Origin: Cupriavidus necator
Lineage (GTDB): Bacteria > Pseudomonadota > Gammaproteobacteria > Burkholderiales > Burkholderiaceae
Reading direction: 5' to 3'
Assembly (NCBI RefSeq): GCF_013141915.1
Contig: NZ_SROX01000005.1
Location: 186,001 to 250,000, forward strand
DNA: 64,000 nucleotides
A program made the translations under genes and the position numbers. Shown piece after piece: positions 19,500 to 27,891 of this stretch. Each line of letters opens with the position of its first letter. Positions within the stretch are counted from its first letter, which is position 1. The notes below the pieces were generated by a model. The model saw nothing but the letters and a program-made list of their open reading frames with translations, made no database searches and was not told the DNA's origin.

Positions 19500-20204
19500 G
19501 TGCCCGATCTGTCCGCTTTCCCCATCACCCGCAAATGGCCGGCGCAGCATCCCGACCGCATCCAGCTCTATTCGCTGCCGACGCCCAACGGCGTCAAGGT
19601 GTCGACCATGCTGGAAGAGACCGGCCTGCCGTACGAGCCGCACCTGGTGCGCTTCGACAGCGACGACCAGCATTCGCCCGAATTCCTGTCGCTGAACCCG
19701 AACAACAAGATCCCCGCGATCCTTGATCCCAATGGCCCGGGTGGCAAGCCGCTGGCGCTGTTCGAGTCGGGCGCGATCCTGCTGTACCTGGCCGAGAAGT
19801 CGGGCAAGCTGATCCCCGCCGACGCGGCGCGCCACTACGAGACCATCCAGTGGGTGATGTTCCAGATGGGCGGCATCGGCCCGATGTTCGGCCAGGTGGG
19901 CTTCTTCCACAAGTTTGCCGGCAAGGATTACGAAGACAAGCGCCCGCGCGACCGCTACGTGGCCGAAAGCCGGCGCCTGCTCAACGTGCTGGAGCAGCGG
20001 CTGGACGGCCGCGCGTGGATCATGGGCGACGAGTACACCATTGCAGACATCGCCACCTTTCCGTGGGTGCGCAACCTGGTCGGATTCTACGAGGCCGGCG
20101 ACCTGGTCGGTTTCAAGGACTTCCGTAACGTGCGGCGCGTGCTGGATGCGTTCGTGCAGCGCCCCGCGGTGGTGAAGGGGCTGGATACGCCGCATCGGGG
20201 CTGA
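19500..20204 (+). CDS. Glutathione S-transferase family protein (YfcG/YghU-like)
   Basis: Cytosolic GST-fold protein of 234 residues, close to the E. coli YfcG/YghU nu-class enzymes that act as disulfide-bond oxidoreductases. Shared blocks are SLPTPNGVKVSTMLEE with the catalytic-site TPN, FLSLNPNNKIPAI, the glutathione-binding FESGAILLYLAEKSG, and the C-terminal DEYTIADIATFPWV. I chose GTG at 19500, which has AGGAG just upstream, although the 3-base gap is short; there is no ATG before 19605 that keeps the GST N-domain intact. Transcribed alone. Confidence 0.85.
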   Translation: MPDLSAFPITRKWPAQHPDRIQLYSLPTPNGVKVSTMLEETGLPYEPHLVRFDSDDQHSPEFLSLNPNNKIPAILDPNGPGGKPLALFESGAILLYLAEKSGKLIPADAARHYETIQWVMFQMGGIGPMFGQVGFFHKFAGKDYEDKRPRDRYVAESRRLLNVLEQRLDGRAWIMGDEYTIADIATFPWVRNLVGFYEAGDLVGFKDFRNVRRVLDAFVQRPAVVKGLDTPHRG

Positions 20205-20345
20205 GCGCCTGCGCCCAGGGCGCAGGGTGGGCCAGGGCATCGTCCTACACGGTGCCTTCCGCGGCGCCTACAGAGCGCCGGGCGCCGCACGTCCTATATT
20301 CCTAGCACAGGCGCGCGGCCGAGCGTCGCCTGAGGAGCCCGGACC

Positions 20346-21686
20346 ATGCCGATGCCCACCCTCTTGCGCCTGCTGCGCACCGCCATGCTCGCGGGCGCCG
20401 TGCCCGTGATGGCCACGCTCGCCGCCTGCGGCGAATCGGCCAAGCTGCCGTCAGAAGCCGGCTTCGGACCCACGCCGCAACTGCCGCCGCCCAACCAGAC
20501 CGCCATCCCCACTGTCAAGATCGCACCGGCCATTGGCTGGGCCGCGGGCCAGCGGCCGGTGGCGGCCGAAGGCATGGCGGTGACCGCCTTCGCCGACAAG
20601 CTGGACCATCCGCGCTGGGTCTATGTGCTGCCCAATGGCGACGTGCTGGTGGCCGAGAGCAATGCGCCGCCCAAGCCCGAGGACGGCAAGGGCATCCGCG
20701 GCTGGATCATGAAGAAGGTGATGAAGCGCGCCGGCGCCGGCACGCCCAGCGCCAATCGCATCACGCTGCTGCGCGACACCAACGGCGATGGCGTGGCCGA
20801 CCAGCGTTCGGTGTTCGTGAAGGATGTGAATTCGCCCTTCGGCATGGCGCTGGTCGGCAATGACTTCTACGTGGCCGCCACCGATGCGCTGCTGCGCTTC
20901 CCGTACCAGCCCGGCCAGACCGAAATCAGCGCCGCGCCGCAGAAGGTGGTCGACCTGCCCGGCGGGCCGCTCAACCATCACTGGACCAAGAGCCTGATTG
21001 CCAGCCGCGATGGCAGCAAGCTGTACGTGACCGTCGGCTCGAACAGCAACGTGGGCGAGAACGGCCTGGACAAGGAGGCGGGCCGCGCCGCGATCTGGGA
21101 GGTCGACCCCAGGACCGGCACGCACCGCATCTTTGCCAGCGGCCTGCGCAATCCCAACGGCATGGCGTGGGAGCCGGTCACCGGCATGCTGTGGACCGCC
21201 GTCAACGAGCGCGACGAGATCGGCAGCGACCTGGTGCCGGACTACATCACCTCGGTGCGCGACGGCGGCTTCTATGGCTGGCCCTACAGCTACTACGGCC
21301 AGCATGTGGACCAGCGCGTGAAGCCCCAGGCACCGGACCTGGTGGCCAAAGCGCTCGTGCCGGACTATGCCGTGGGCGCGCACACCGCCTCGCTGGGCCT
21401 CGCCGCGGCCAGCGGCAACAGCTTGCCGGCGCGCTTCAGCGAAGGCATGTTCGTCGGCCAGCATGGATCGTGGAACCGTCGCCCCCTGGCGGGCTACAAG
21501 GTGATCTTCGTGCCGTTCAGCCAGGGCCGGCCGCAGGGCGCGCCGTTCGATGTGCTGACCGGGTTTGTCGACGACGACGGCAAGGCGCGCGGGCGGCCGG
21601 TGGGCGTGGCGATCGACAAGCGCGGCGGATTGCTGGTGGCGGACGATGTCGGCAATACGGTCTGGCGCGTCACCGGTGCCAGGTGA
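20346..21686 (+). CDS. PQQ-dependent sugar dehydrogenase / sorbosone dehydrogenase-like lipoprotein
   Basis: Six-bladed beta-propeller protein of 446 residues of the L-sorbosone dehydrogenase/glucose dehydrogenase (GSDH) family, probably a periplasmic, lipid-anchored oxidoreductase. The lipobox LAAC ends at C28, after a hydrophobic signal (about 8-27). Propeller features include [58 protein letters not shown] and [17 protein letters not shown], the last being highly characteristic of this family. A GAGGAG-like ribosome site (TGAGGAGCCCGGACC) lies before the ATG. The real substrate and whether it binds PQQ cannot be told from sequence. Stands alone between the GST and a DMT exporter. Confidence 0.82.
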   Translation: MPMPTLLRLLRTAMLAGAVPVMATLAACGESAKLPSEAGFGPTPQLPPPNQTAIPTVKIAPAIGWAAGQRPVAAEGMAVTAFADKLDHPRWVYVLPNGDVLVAESNAPPKPEDGKGIRGWIMKKVMKRAGAGTPSANRITLLRDTNGDGVADQRSVFVKDVNSPFGMALVGNDFYVAATDALLRFPYQPGQTEISAAPQKVVDLPGGPLNHHWTKSLIASRDGSKLYVTVGSNSNVGENGLDKEAGRAAIWEVDPRTGTHRIFASGLRNPNGMAWEPVTGMLWTAVNERDEIGSDLVPDYITSVRDGGFYGWPYSYYGQHVDQRVKPQAPDLVAKALVPDYAVGAHTASLGLAAASGNSLPARFSEGMFVGQHGSWNRRPLAGYKVIFVPFSQGRPQGAPFDVLTGFVDDDGKARGRPVGVAIDKRGGLLVADDVGNTVWRVTGAR

Positions 21687-21790
21687 GCCGGCGTTAGCGC
21701 GATATGCGCCGCGGCAGGAAGCGCAGCAGGGGGCGCGGCTAGAATGGCGCGATCCCGCGCTGCCTGATGGCGCCGACTCCGCTGCCGCCC

Positions 21791-22639
21791 ATGTCGCTGA
21801 CCGTCTTCGCCGTCGTCCTGCTTGCCGCCTTCCTGCATGCCGCGTGGAATGCCGTGGTCAAGGGCGGCGGCGACAAGATGCTGTCCACCGTGATGGTGGC
21901 GGTGACGGCGGGCCTGATGGCCGCGGTGGCGCTGCCGGCGTTGCCGCAGCCGGCGGCCGCCAGTTGGCCGTTCATCGCCGCGTCGGTGGGCGTGCATGTG
22001 GTGTACTTCGCGCTGGTGGCGCGGATCTACCGTAGCGCCGACATGAGCCTGACCTACCCGCTGATGCGCGGCTGCGCGCCGCTGCTGGTGGCGCTGGCCA
22101 GCGTGGGCTGGCTGGGCGAGCACCTGTCGGCGCTGGCATGGGGCGGCATCGCCGTGATCAGCCTGGGCATCCTGGCCATGGCGGGCGGCGCGCGGGGCGC
22201 CCGCGGCGTACGGGGCGGGCGCGAGGGCGTATGGCTGGCGCTGCTCAACGCGCTGGTAATTGCCATCTATACGCTGATCGACGGCACCGGCGTGCGGCGC
22301 TCCGGCGCGCCGGTGGCCTATGCCTTCTGGATTTTCTTGCTGACTGCCGTGCCGCTGGCGGCGTGGGCACTGGCAACGCGCCGCCCGGAACTCGCTGGCT
22401 ACGTGCGGCGCAACCTGGGGTTCGCGCTGGTGGGCGGTGGCGGCACGCTGGCCTCCTACGCGCTGTCGCTGTGGGCGATGACGCGCGCGCCGGTGGCGCC
22501 GGTGGCCGCGTTGCGCGAGTCATCGATCCTGTTCGGCGCGCTGATCTCCGCGCTGCTGCTCAAGGAGCGGGTCGGCGCCGCGCGGCTGGGCGCAGCCTGC
22601 CTGATCGCCGCCGGCGTGGCCACGCTGCGCTTTGCCTGA
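21791..22639 (+). CDS. EamA/DMT-superfamily transporter
   Basis: Inner-membrane protein of 282 residues with about ten hydrophobic helices arranged as two EamA repeats (helices 1-5 and 6-10). The second repeat contains TRAPVAPVAALRESSILFGALISALLLKERVG, the typical EamA end signature. The start could be the ATG at 21767 (MAPTPLPP...) or 21791; neither has a clear ribosome site, and I chose the one that begins directly at the first membrane segment. Likely a metabolite exporter of unknown substrate. A methyltransferase gene follows on the same strand. Confidence 0.82.
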   Translation: MSLTVFAVVLLAAFLHAAWNAVVKGGGDKMLSTVMVAVTAGLMAAVALPALPQPAAASWPFIAASVGVHVVYFALVARIYRSADMSLTYPLMRGCAPLLVALASVGWLGEHLSALAWGGIAVISLGILAMAGGARGARGVRGGREGVWLALLNALVIAIYTLIDGTGVRRSGAPVAYAFWIFLLTAVPLAAWALATRRPELAGYVRRNLGFALVGGGGTLASYALSLWAMTRAPVAPVAALRESSILFGALISALLLKERVGAARLGAACLIAAGVATLRFA

Positions 22640-22820
22640 ATCGGTGCGACCTGGCGCCACAGCGCGCCAGGGTGCCGGCCCGGGCGCCTGGCCGATGACC
22701 GGCCGCGGCGCTGTCTATACTTGGCTTGACCGGGTTCCCGCGATGCAGCCACACTGCGTCCGCTCACCAATATCACCAATACACGCCCGCCCGATTGGAT
22801 ATCGACGCCGAGGAGTAGGC

Positions 22821-23645
22821 ATGGACCACACCGCAGATTCGTTTCGCGCCTTTGAACTGGCGGGCTGGGAAGATCCGGAAGTCGTCAGCCGGTACCAGGA
22901 GCATCTGTCGCACGTGACCCGGCAATCGGTCGAGTCCCTGCTGGACGCGGCCCATGTGGCCGGCGGCCAGCGCGTGCTCGACGTGGCCTCCGGCTCCGGC
23001 CACGTCGCGGCGGGGGCCGTGCAGCGCGGGGCCGAGTCCGTCGGCGTCGATTTCTCGCTGGCGCAGGTGCAGCTGGCGCGCAAGCTGCATCCCGAGGTCC
23101 AGTATGAGCAGGCCGACGCGCAGGCGCTGCCGTTTGCCGATGGCAGCTTCGACGCCGTGGTCAATGGCTTCGGCCTGTGCCACATGTCGGACCCGGACGC
23201 TGCGCTGGCCGAGGCCTTCCGCGTGTTGCGCCCGGGCGGCCGCATCGCCTTCACGGTCTGGGATTCGCCGGAGCGCGCGGTTGGCTTCGGCGCCGTCTAT
23301 GCCGCGATCCGGGCCTGTGGCTCGATGGAAGTCGATATTCCGGTCGGGCCTAATTTCTTCCTGTTCAGCGATCCCGGCCATTGCCGCAGCGCGTTGCAGC
23401 AGGCCGGCTTTGTCATGCCGACTTGCCGCAGCGTGCCGCAGGTCTGGCGTTTCTCCACGCCCGACCAGCTGTTCGATGCGCTCGCCCAGGGTACCGTGCG
23501 CGCCGCCGCCACGCTGCGCGCGCAGACGCCCAAGGCCCGCGACGAAATCCGTGCGGTGCTGCGCGGCACCGTTGCCGGCTACATGCGCGGCAGCGGCTTC
23601 GAGGTGCCGATGCCGGCGGTGCTGGCGGCTGCGGTCAAGCCCTGA
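22821..23645 (+). CDS. Class I SAM-dependent methyltransferase
   Basis: UbiE/COQ5-like methyltransferase domain in a 274-residue protein. Motif I is VLDVASGSGHVAAGAV, followed by the acidic end of beta-2 (SVGVDFSLAQVQLAR), motif II/post I (QADAQALPFADGSFDAVVNGFGLCHM) and LRPGGRIAFTVWD. An open frame reaches back to 22632, but AGGAG sits 5 bases before the ATG at 22821. The substrate is unknown; the protein is longer than UbiE, with a C-terminal helical part. Neighbours give no pathway clue. Confidence 0.85.
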   Translation: MDHTADSFRAFELAGWEDPEVVSRYQEHLSHVTRQSVESLLDAAHVAGGQRVLDVASGSGHVAAGAVQRGAESVGVDFSLAQVQLARKLHPEVQYEQADAQALPFADGSFDAVVNGFGLCHMSDPDAALAEAFRVLRPGGRIAFTVWDSPERAVGFGAVYAAIRACGSMEVDIPVGPNFFLFSDPGHCRSALQQAGFVMPTCRSVPQVWRFSTPDQLFDALAQGTVRAAATLRAQTPKARDEIRAVLRGTVAGYMRGSGFEVPMPAVLAAAVKP

Positions 23646-23850
23646 CGCGGCTCGGTTCCGGGATGTCGGACGCCAGCCGACACCAGCGCCGCTAGCGTCG
23701 GCCCGACCCCACCATTTCACCTCCGGAAAGTGCCGTAATCCCCGCTTCAGCCAGCATTTGGCGGTGGCACGGTCATTGCGCAATGGACATCGAGCGCGGC
23801 GCCGCGGCTCGTTGTGCCACCTGCCAGCAATGGCTTCCCGGAGAACCCCC

Positions 23851-24216
23851 ATGAACCCCCGATCCCCATGCCAGAACGGGCAGGCCGCGTCGCGCCCGTC
23901 CGCCATCCTGCACCGCTCGCGCCAGGCCATGGCCCTGCTGCGTGTGCTGGGCCTATGCATCAACAGCGTCGCCTGCGCGCAGTCCGAGGCGCCGGCCGCG
24001 CCGGCCGTGCAGGCCGTGACGCCGGAGCGCAAGTTTGCCGCCGGCTACCTGGAGGCCGCCGCCACCGGCTATGACAATGGCCAGGCGTGGCAGGCGCCGG
24101 AAGGCATCGCGCCGCTGCGGCCGCCACGCGAGGCGCGCAGCGTGCCGGTGGCGCCGATGGCGGGCGCCGTGCCGGTTGCGATGCCAGCGGGAGTACGGGC
24201 ACAGCCGGCGCGCTGA
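23851..24216 (+). CDS. Small secreted protein of unknown function
   Basis: A possible 121-residue protein. A basic N-terminus (about 1-25) is followed by a moderately hydrophobic stretch (MALLRVLGLCINSVACAQS) that could be a signal peptide cut near AQS. The rest is Ala/Pro-rich and low in complexity, with no family I recognise. CGGAG lies 8-10 bases before the ATG at 23851; a second ATG is at 23830. High GC makes long open frames common here, so this may be spurious. Confidence 0.4.
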   Translation: MNPRSPCQNGQAASRPSAILHRSRQAMALLRVLGLCINSVACAQSEAPAAPAVQAVTPERKFAAGYLEAAATGYDNGQAWQAPEGIAPLRPPREARSVPVAPMAGAVPVAMPAGVRAQPAR

Positions 24217-24247
24217 GCCAACGTGAATCTGGCCGGACCGGCGGCGG

Positions 24248-24673
24248 TTATCGACCCGGGACTGTGCCCTGGCGCGGCGCGGTCCAGTCTTCGACGCGCA
24301 GGCCCGGATAGGCGCCGAAGTCGCCGACGTTGCGCGTGACCATGGTCAAGTCTTCGGCAATCGCATGGGCGGCGATCAGCTTGTCCAGCGCATCTGCCTT
24401 GCGTTCGCGCGTGGCGGCTCGGACTGGGCCGTAAGCGCGCGCCGCCGCCGCATTCACTGGTAACACCGGCACGCGCCCGATCAAGGCCTGCAGCGCGCGC
24501 CGTGCACCCTGCGGATCGCATGAGGTAGTGACGCCGTATTCCAGTTCGGCCAGACTGATGGCGGACAACACCACGTCCCCCTCGAAGCACTGAGCGAAGC
24601 GCTCGGCTACCTGAGGGGGCTGGTTCTTCATCAGGTAGATGCACATGTTGGTGTCGAACATATACCTGGCCAT
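24248..24673 (-). CDS. vapC: PIN-domain toxin VapC
   Basis: Ribonuclease toxin of a type II toxin-antitoxin system, 141 residues. The PIN-domain acidic residues are visible: D7 in MFDTN, E in SLAELEYG and D in KADALDKLIAAHA, followed by the family ending TMVTRNVGDFGAYPGLRVEDW. The start codon overlaps the vapB stop (ATGA), so translation is coupled. VapC toxins of this subgroup commonly cleave initiator tRNA or other structured RNA; the target here is not known. Confidence 0.93.
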   Translation of the reverse strand: MARYMFDTNMCIYLMKNQPPQVAERFAQCFEGDVVLSAISLAELEYGVTTSCDPQGARRALQALIGRVPVLPVNAAAARAYGPVRAATRERKADALDKLIAAHAIAEDLTMVTRNVGDFGAYPGLRVEDWTAPRQGTVPGR

Positions 24674-24921
24674 CAGAATCCCTCCCGCTCGGCCTGGGTC
24701 TGCTCTTCGCGCCCGTGCGCCATGAAGTCGTCAGGGAATGCGGAGAACACGTCGAGCAGCCCGGTCAGGCGCCGGCGTGCGGGCCGGATGCGCAGCTCAT
24801 CGCCGACCCGCTCGATTTCAAACTGCATATCCGTGTCGGGATACGCCAGTTCTGCGGGAATGCGCACCGCTTGGGAATTGCCGTTGCGAAAGATCCGGGT
24901 GAAAGGCATTGAGGAGTCCAT
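24673..24921 (-). CDS. vapB: Antitoxin VapB (AbrB/SpoVT-type)
   Basis: Antitoxin of 82 residues. The N-terminal swapped-hairpin DNA-binding domain is clear (FTRIFRNGNSQAVRIPAELA, IERVGDELRIRP), and the C-terminal tail (LTGLLDVFSAFPDDFMAHGRE) binds VapC. The frame is open much further upstream, but CAGGG six bases before the ATG at 24921 and the domain start support MDSSMPFTRIF. Nearby ATGs at 24927 and 24909 are alternatives. The operator-like repeats at 24922-24976 lie directly upstream. Confidence 0.9.
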   Translation of the reverse strand: MDSSMPFTRIFRNGNSQAVRIPAELAYPDTDMQFEIERVGDELRIRPARRRLTGLLDVFSAFPDDFMAHGREEQTQAEREGF

Positions 24922-24976
24922 GTACATCCCTGTAGGTACAAAGCATAGCACCATTGAAGCAGAAGTACATCCTTGT
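24922..24976 (-). promoter_or_regulatory. vapBC operator region
   Basis: Two direct repeats, GTACATCCCTGT (24922-24933) and GTACATCCTTGT (24965-24976), one base different, flank the likely start of the vapBC transcript. The first also forms TGTAC...GTACA with the sequence up to 24940. Such paired sites match the autoregulation usual for VapBC complexes. Confidence 0.6.
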
Positions 24977-25042
24977 GTGTATGCTCCGATTCTCAATGGC
25001 CAGATTGCCTGAAACCCGCCACACCGCCCCCGGGATCGCCCC

Positions 25043-25903
25043 ATGGATATCGAACTCGCCCGCACCTTCCTGCAAGTCGTGCGCGATGGCAGCCTGCTGG
25101 CTGCCGCGGACAAGCTGCATGTCACCCAGACCGCCGTGACCGCGCGCATCAAAAGCCTGGAGGCGCAGCTGAACTGCCGCCTGTTCGAGCGCAACAAGGC
25201 CGGGGCGCGGCTGACACCGGATGGGCAGCGCTTCCTGGGCTATGCCGGACAACTGGTGCAGACCTGGGAGGCGGCGTGCCGCGAGTTGCCGTTGCCGGCG
25301 GGGCTGGCCAGCCTGTTTCGCTATGGCACGGAAATCAGCCTGGGTAACCCGCTGGTGCTGCTGTGGGCGACGCGCCTGCGGCAGCGGATGCCGGCGCAGG
25401 CGGTGCGGGCGGAGGTGGGCGAGGGCGCCGAGCTGCAGCGCAAGCTGCAGTCGGGCGCGCTGGACGCGGCCCTGGTGTACCAGCCGGAGTACGCGCCCGG
25501 CATGCACGTGGAAGCGCTGATGGAGGAGAAGCTGGTCCTGATCCGCTCGACGCAGCGCGACGGCGGCTATGTCTATGTCGACTGGGGCCCGGAGTTTCGC
25601 CGCCAGCATGACAGCGCACTGCCGGAGCATGCGCGGGCATCGCTCTACTTCAATCTGGGGCCGCTGGCGCTGCAGTACATCCTGCAGTTCGGCGGCAGCG
25701 GCTATTTCCGTACGCGCGTGGTGCAGAGCTACCTGGACAGCGGGGTGTTGGCGCGCGTGGCCGGCGCGCCGGAATTCTCGTATCCCGTGTTCCTGGTTTG
25801 TGCCAAGGCACCGGCGGGGACGGCGCAGGACGCCGTGGACATCCTGCGCGACATCGTGCGGGAGGAATCAGACTGGTCGCAGCGCTGGGACTTCCCGCAA
25901 TAG
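25043..25903 (+). CDS. LysR-family transcriptional regulator
   Basis: LTTR of 286 residues. The N-terminal winged HTH (about 3-62) is ELARTFLQVVRDGSLLAAADKLHVTQTAVTARIKSLEAQL. The effector domain begins near residue 90 but departs from the usual LysR pattern in having a shorter linker and a rather acidic ligand site. It is divergent from vapBC with a 121-bp gap. The next gene on its strand is the acyl-CoA dehydrogenase 500 bp away, so no target is obvious. Confidence 0.88.
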   Translation: MDIELARTFLQVVRDGSLLAAADKLHVTQTAVTARIKSLEAQLNCRLFERNKAGARLTPDGQRFLGYAGQLVQTWEAACRELPLPAGLASLFRYGTEISLGNPLVLLWATRLRQRMPAQAVRAEVGEGAELQRKLQSGALDAALVYQPEYAPGMHVEALMEEKLVLIRSTQRDGGYVYVDWGPEFRRQHDSALPEHARASLYFNLGPLALQYILQFGGSGYFRTRVVQSYLDSGVLARVAGAPEFSYPVFLVCAKAPAGTAQDAVDILRDIVREESDWSQRWDFPQ

Positions 25904-25933
25904 CATCCGGCCGACCTGCCCTGCGACCTGCCG

Positions 25934-26179
25934 TCAGATCCGCACCGGCATCAGCTGGCCGGCGGGCGTGGGCATGGCCACCAGGCGCCATTGCCGCACC
26001 CGCTGCCTGCGCCCGCCGCCGCCCCGGCGCGGTGGGCGCGGCTCCAATCCGGCAAAGCGGCCGTGCAACTGCGCACGCGCAAAGACCGGTTCCGGCACGC
26101 GCGTGCCGATCAGCCAGGTGACGGTACCCCCTAACGCCACCAATGCCAGCGCCAGTCCAATCCAGAGGATGGCTTCCAT
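25934..26179 (-). CDS. Small single-span membrane protein
   Basis: Product of 81 residues: one N-terminal transmembrane helix (EAILWIGLALALVALGGTVTWLIG, about 2-25), then a basic Arg/Gly-rich tail (PRPPRRGGGGRRQRVRQWR). The ATG at 26179 is preceded by GGAGCGGGAA. No family recognised. It is convergent with the LysR gene. Function unknown. Confidence 0.55.
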   Translation of the reverse strand: MEAILWIGLALALVALGGTVTWLIGTRVPEPVFARAQLHGRFAGLEPRPPRRGGGGRRQRVRQWRLVAMPTPAGQLMPVRI

Positions 26180-26409
26180 GTTCCCGCTCCATCGAATCGT
26201 TATCTGTGGCTCCAGTATTGGCACAAAGCGTGCCGGCGGGTAAATGAAAGTTATTTGCACTTCATATCAATAAAATTGCATTCATCCGGGTTTTGCTTGG
26301 CAGCCGGGGCCTGTCAAGGCGGTAAGAAAAATCATCCGTTCCGACGAATCTCATCGGCGTGGCGCGGCCGACACTGGCCTGGTCTATCTCAAAACCCCTG
26401 GAGACCCCG
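26180..26409. promoter_or_regulatory. AT-rich upstream region of the acyl-CoA dehydrogenase gene
   Basis: The stretch 26240-26290 is among the most AT-rich in the window (TTATTTGCAC, then TATCAATAAAATTGCATTC). It contains plausible promoter elements in both directions for the divergent small membrane protein and the dehydrogenase, with none clearly best. Confidence 0.35.
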
Positions 26410-27567
26410 ATGCAACGCCTGATCTTCGAAGCCGAACACGACGCCTTCCGCGAATCCGCCCGCCGCTTCTACCAGCGCGAGGTCGGCCCGCACGGCGAGC
26501 GCTGGCGCGAACAGGGCTGCGTGGACCGCGAGGTGTTCCGCAAGGCCGGCGAGCAGGGCTACCTGCTGATGTGGGCCGACGAACAATACGGCGGCGCCGG
26601 CGTCCAGGACTTCCGCTATGAGCAGATCCTGATCGAGGAAAACGCGCGCCACGGCGACTCCGGCTTCTTCGGCACGCTGCACTCGCGCCTGGTGGCGCCC
26701 TACATCGGCCGCATCGGCAATGAAGAGCAGCGCCAGCGCCTGTTGCCGGCGGCCGCGCGCGGCGAGTCGATCTTTGCCGTGGCCATGACCGAGCCGCAGA
26801 CCGGTTCCGACCTGGCCGGCATCCGCACCCGCGCCGAGGACCACGGCGACCACTGGGTGCTGAATGGCGCCAAGACCTATATCTCCAACGGCCAGCTGGC
26901 CGACGTGGTGGTCGTGGTGGCGCGCACCGACCCGGAGCGCAGCCATGGCCTGACGCTCTTCATCGTCGAACGCGGCATGCCTGGCTTCGAGCGCGGGCGC
27001 AAGCTGCGCAAGCTGGGCCTGCACTCGCAGGACACCTCGGAGCTGTTCTTCGACAACGTCAAGGTACCCAAGGCCAACGTGCTGGGCGAGCCCGGCCAGG
27101 CCTTCCGTTACCTGACGCGCCACCTGGCCGAGGAGCGCCTGATCGGGGCCTGCGGCTACATGGCGTCGGCACAGGTGGCGTTCGATATCACGCTGGACTA
27201 CGTGCGCGAGCGCAAGGCCTTCGGGCGCGCCATCGGCACGTTCCAGAATTCGCGCTTCAAGCTGGCGGAGCTGCGCGCGCAGCTGGACGCGCTGCAGACC
27301 TTTGTCGACCAGTGCGTGCTGCAACACAATGCAGGCACGCTGACGGTGGAGACCGCGGCGTCGGCCAAGCTGTTGACCTCCGAGCTGCAGGGACGCATGG
27401 TCGACGAGGGCGTGCAGCTGCACGGCGGCGCCGGCTATATGGAGGAGTACCGCATCTGCCGCATGTATGCCGATGCGCGCATCTCGCGGATCTATGCCGG
27501 CAGCAGCGAGATCATGAAGGAAATCATCGGCCGCGGCCTGGGGCTCGATGACCGCGTGAAGGGGTAA
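26410..27567 (+). CDS. Acyl-CoA dehydrogenase
   Basis: FAD enzyme of 385 residues performing alpha,beta-dehydrogenation of an acyl-CoA. The signature AMTEPQTGSDLAGIRTRA contacts FAD. LHGGAGYMEEYRICRMYADARISRIYAGSSEIMKEII is the family C-terminal signature, with E in the YMEEY segment at the position of the catalytic base in many members. The frame opens at 26359, but GGAGA precedes the ATG at 26410. It stands alone with a strong hairpin after it. The chain length or branched substrate cannot be read. Confidence 0.92.
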   Translation: MQRLIFEAEHDAFRESARRFYQREVGPHGERWREQGCVDREVFRKAGEQGYLLMWADEQYGGAGVQDFRYEQILIEENARHGDSGFFGTLHSRLVAPYIGRIGNEEQRQRLLPAAARGESIFAVAMTEPQTGSDLAGIRTRAEDHGDHWVLNGAKTYISNGQLADVVVVVARTDPERSHGLTLFIVERGMPGFERGRKLRKLGLHSQDTSELFFDNVKVPKANVLGEPGQAFRYLTRHLAEERLIGACGYMASAQVAFDITLDYVRERKAFGRAIGTFQNSRFKLAELRAQLDALQTFVDQCVLQHNAGTLTVETAASAKLLTSELQGRMVDEGVQLHGGAGYMEEYRICRMYADARISRIYAGSSEIMKEIIGRGLGLDDRVKG

Positions 27568-27584
27568 CGCGGCGGCGGTTTCCG

Positions 27585-27612
27585 CCGTCATGGCCGGCGC
27601 CGGCCATGACGG
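27585..27612 (+). terminator. 28-bp perfect palindrome, likely terminator of the acyl-CoA dehydrogenase gene
   Basis: CCGTCATGGCCGGC joined directly to GCCGGCCATGACGG, with ATTTTTCC following at 27619-27626. It lies 18 bp after the stop. The exact symmetry and following T-tract fit a rho-independent terminator, although the T-tract is offset by a few bases. Confidence 0.65.
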
Positions 27613-27891
27613 CAGCCGATTTTTCCGGTCACTAGGGGTTTTCGAGCAGTTAAAGGCTTTTGTCAGTCGAATGAAAGCCGTTTGTAATGCGATTCGGTTT
27701 GAATGCGGGCGGGAGATCGTGTCCAGGTGCCGTTGGCAGCATCAGGACAGCGGGCGAGGGCGCATCCTAGACAGCCACGCCGCGCAGCACGCATCGCGGG
27801 TCCAGGCGCATGAATATTTTGCGCCCCGGTGAACCGTTCGGCGGGCACGGTCGTTTACCGCAGATCGTTGTCAAACCGAGCCTGACTGACC
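27613..27891. promoter_or_regulatory. Region upstream of the RND efflux operon
   Basis: No gene. An inverted repeat GGCTTT (27655-27660) / AAAGCC (27674-27679) with flanking A/T sits in a relatively AT-rich patch and could bind a metal-responsive regulator, but no such regulator gene is adjacent. No clear consensus promoter was found. Confidence 0.35.

Noticed and set aside
23646..23850. Possible RNA gene or promoter cluster before the small secreted protein
   Set aside because: I looked for hairpins and promoter elements and found none that stand out in this GC-rich stretch.
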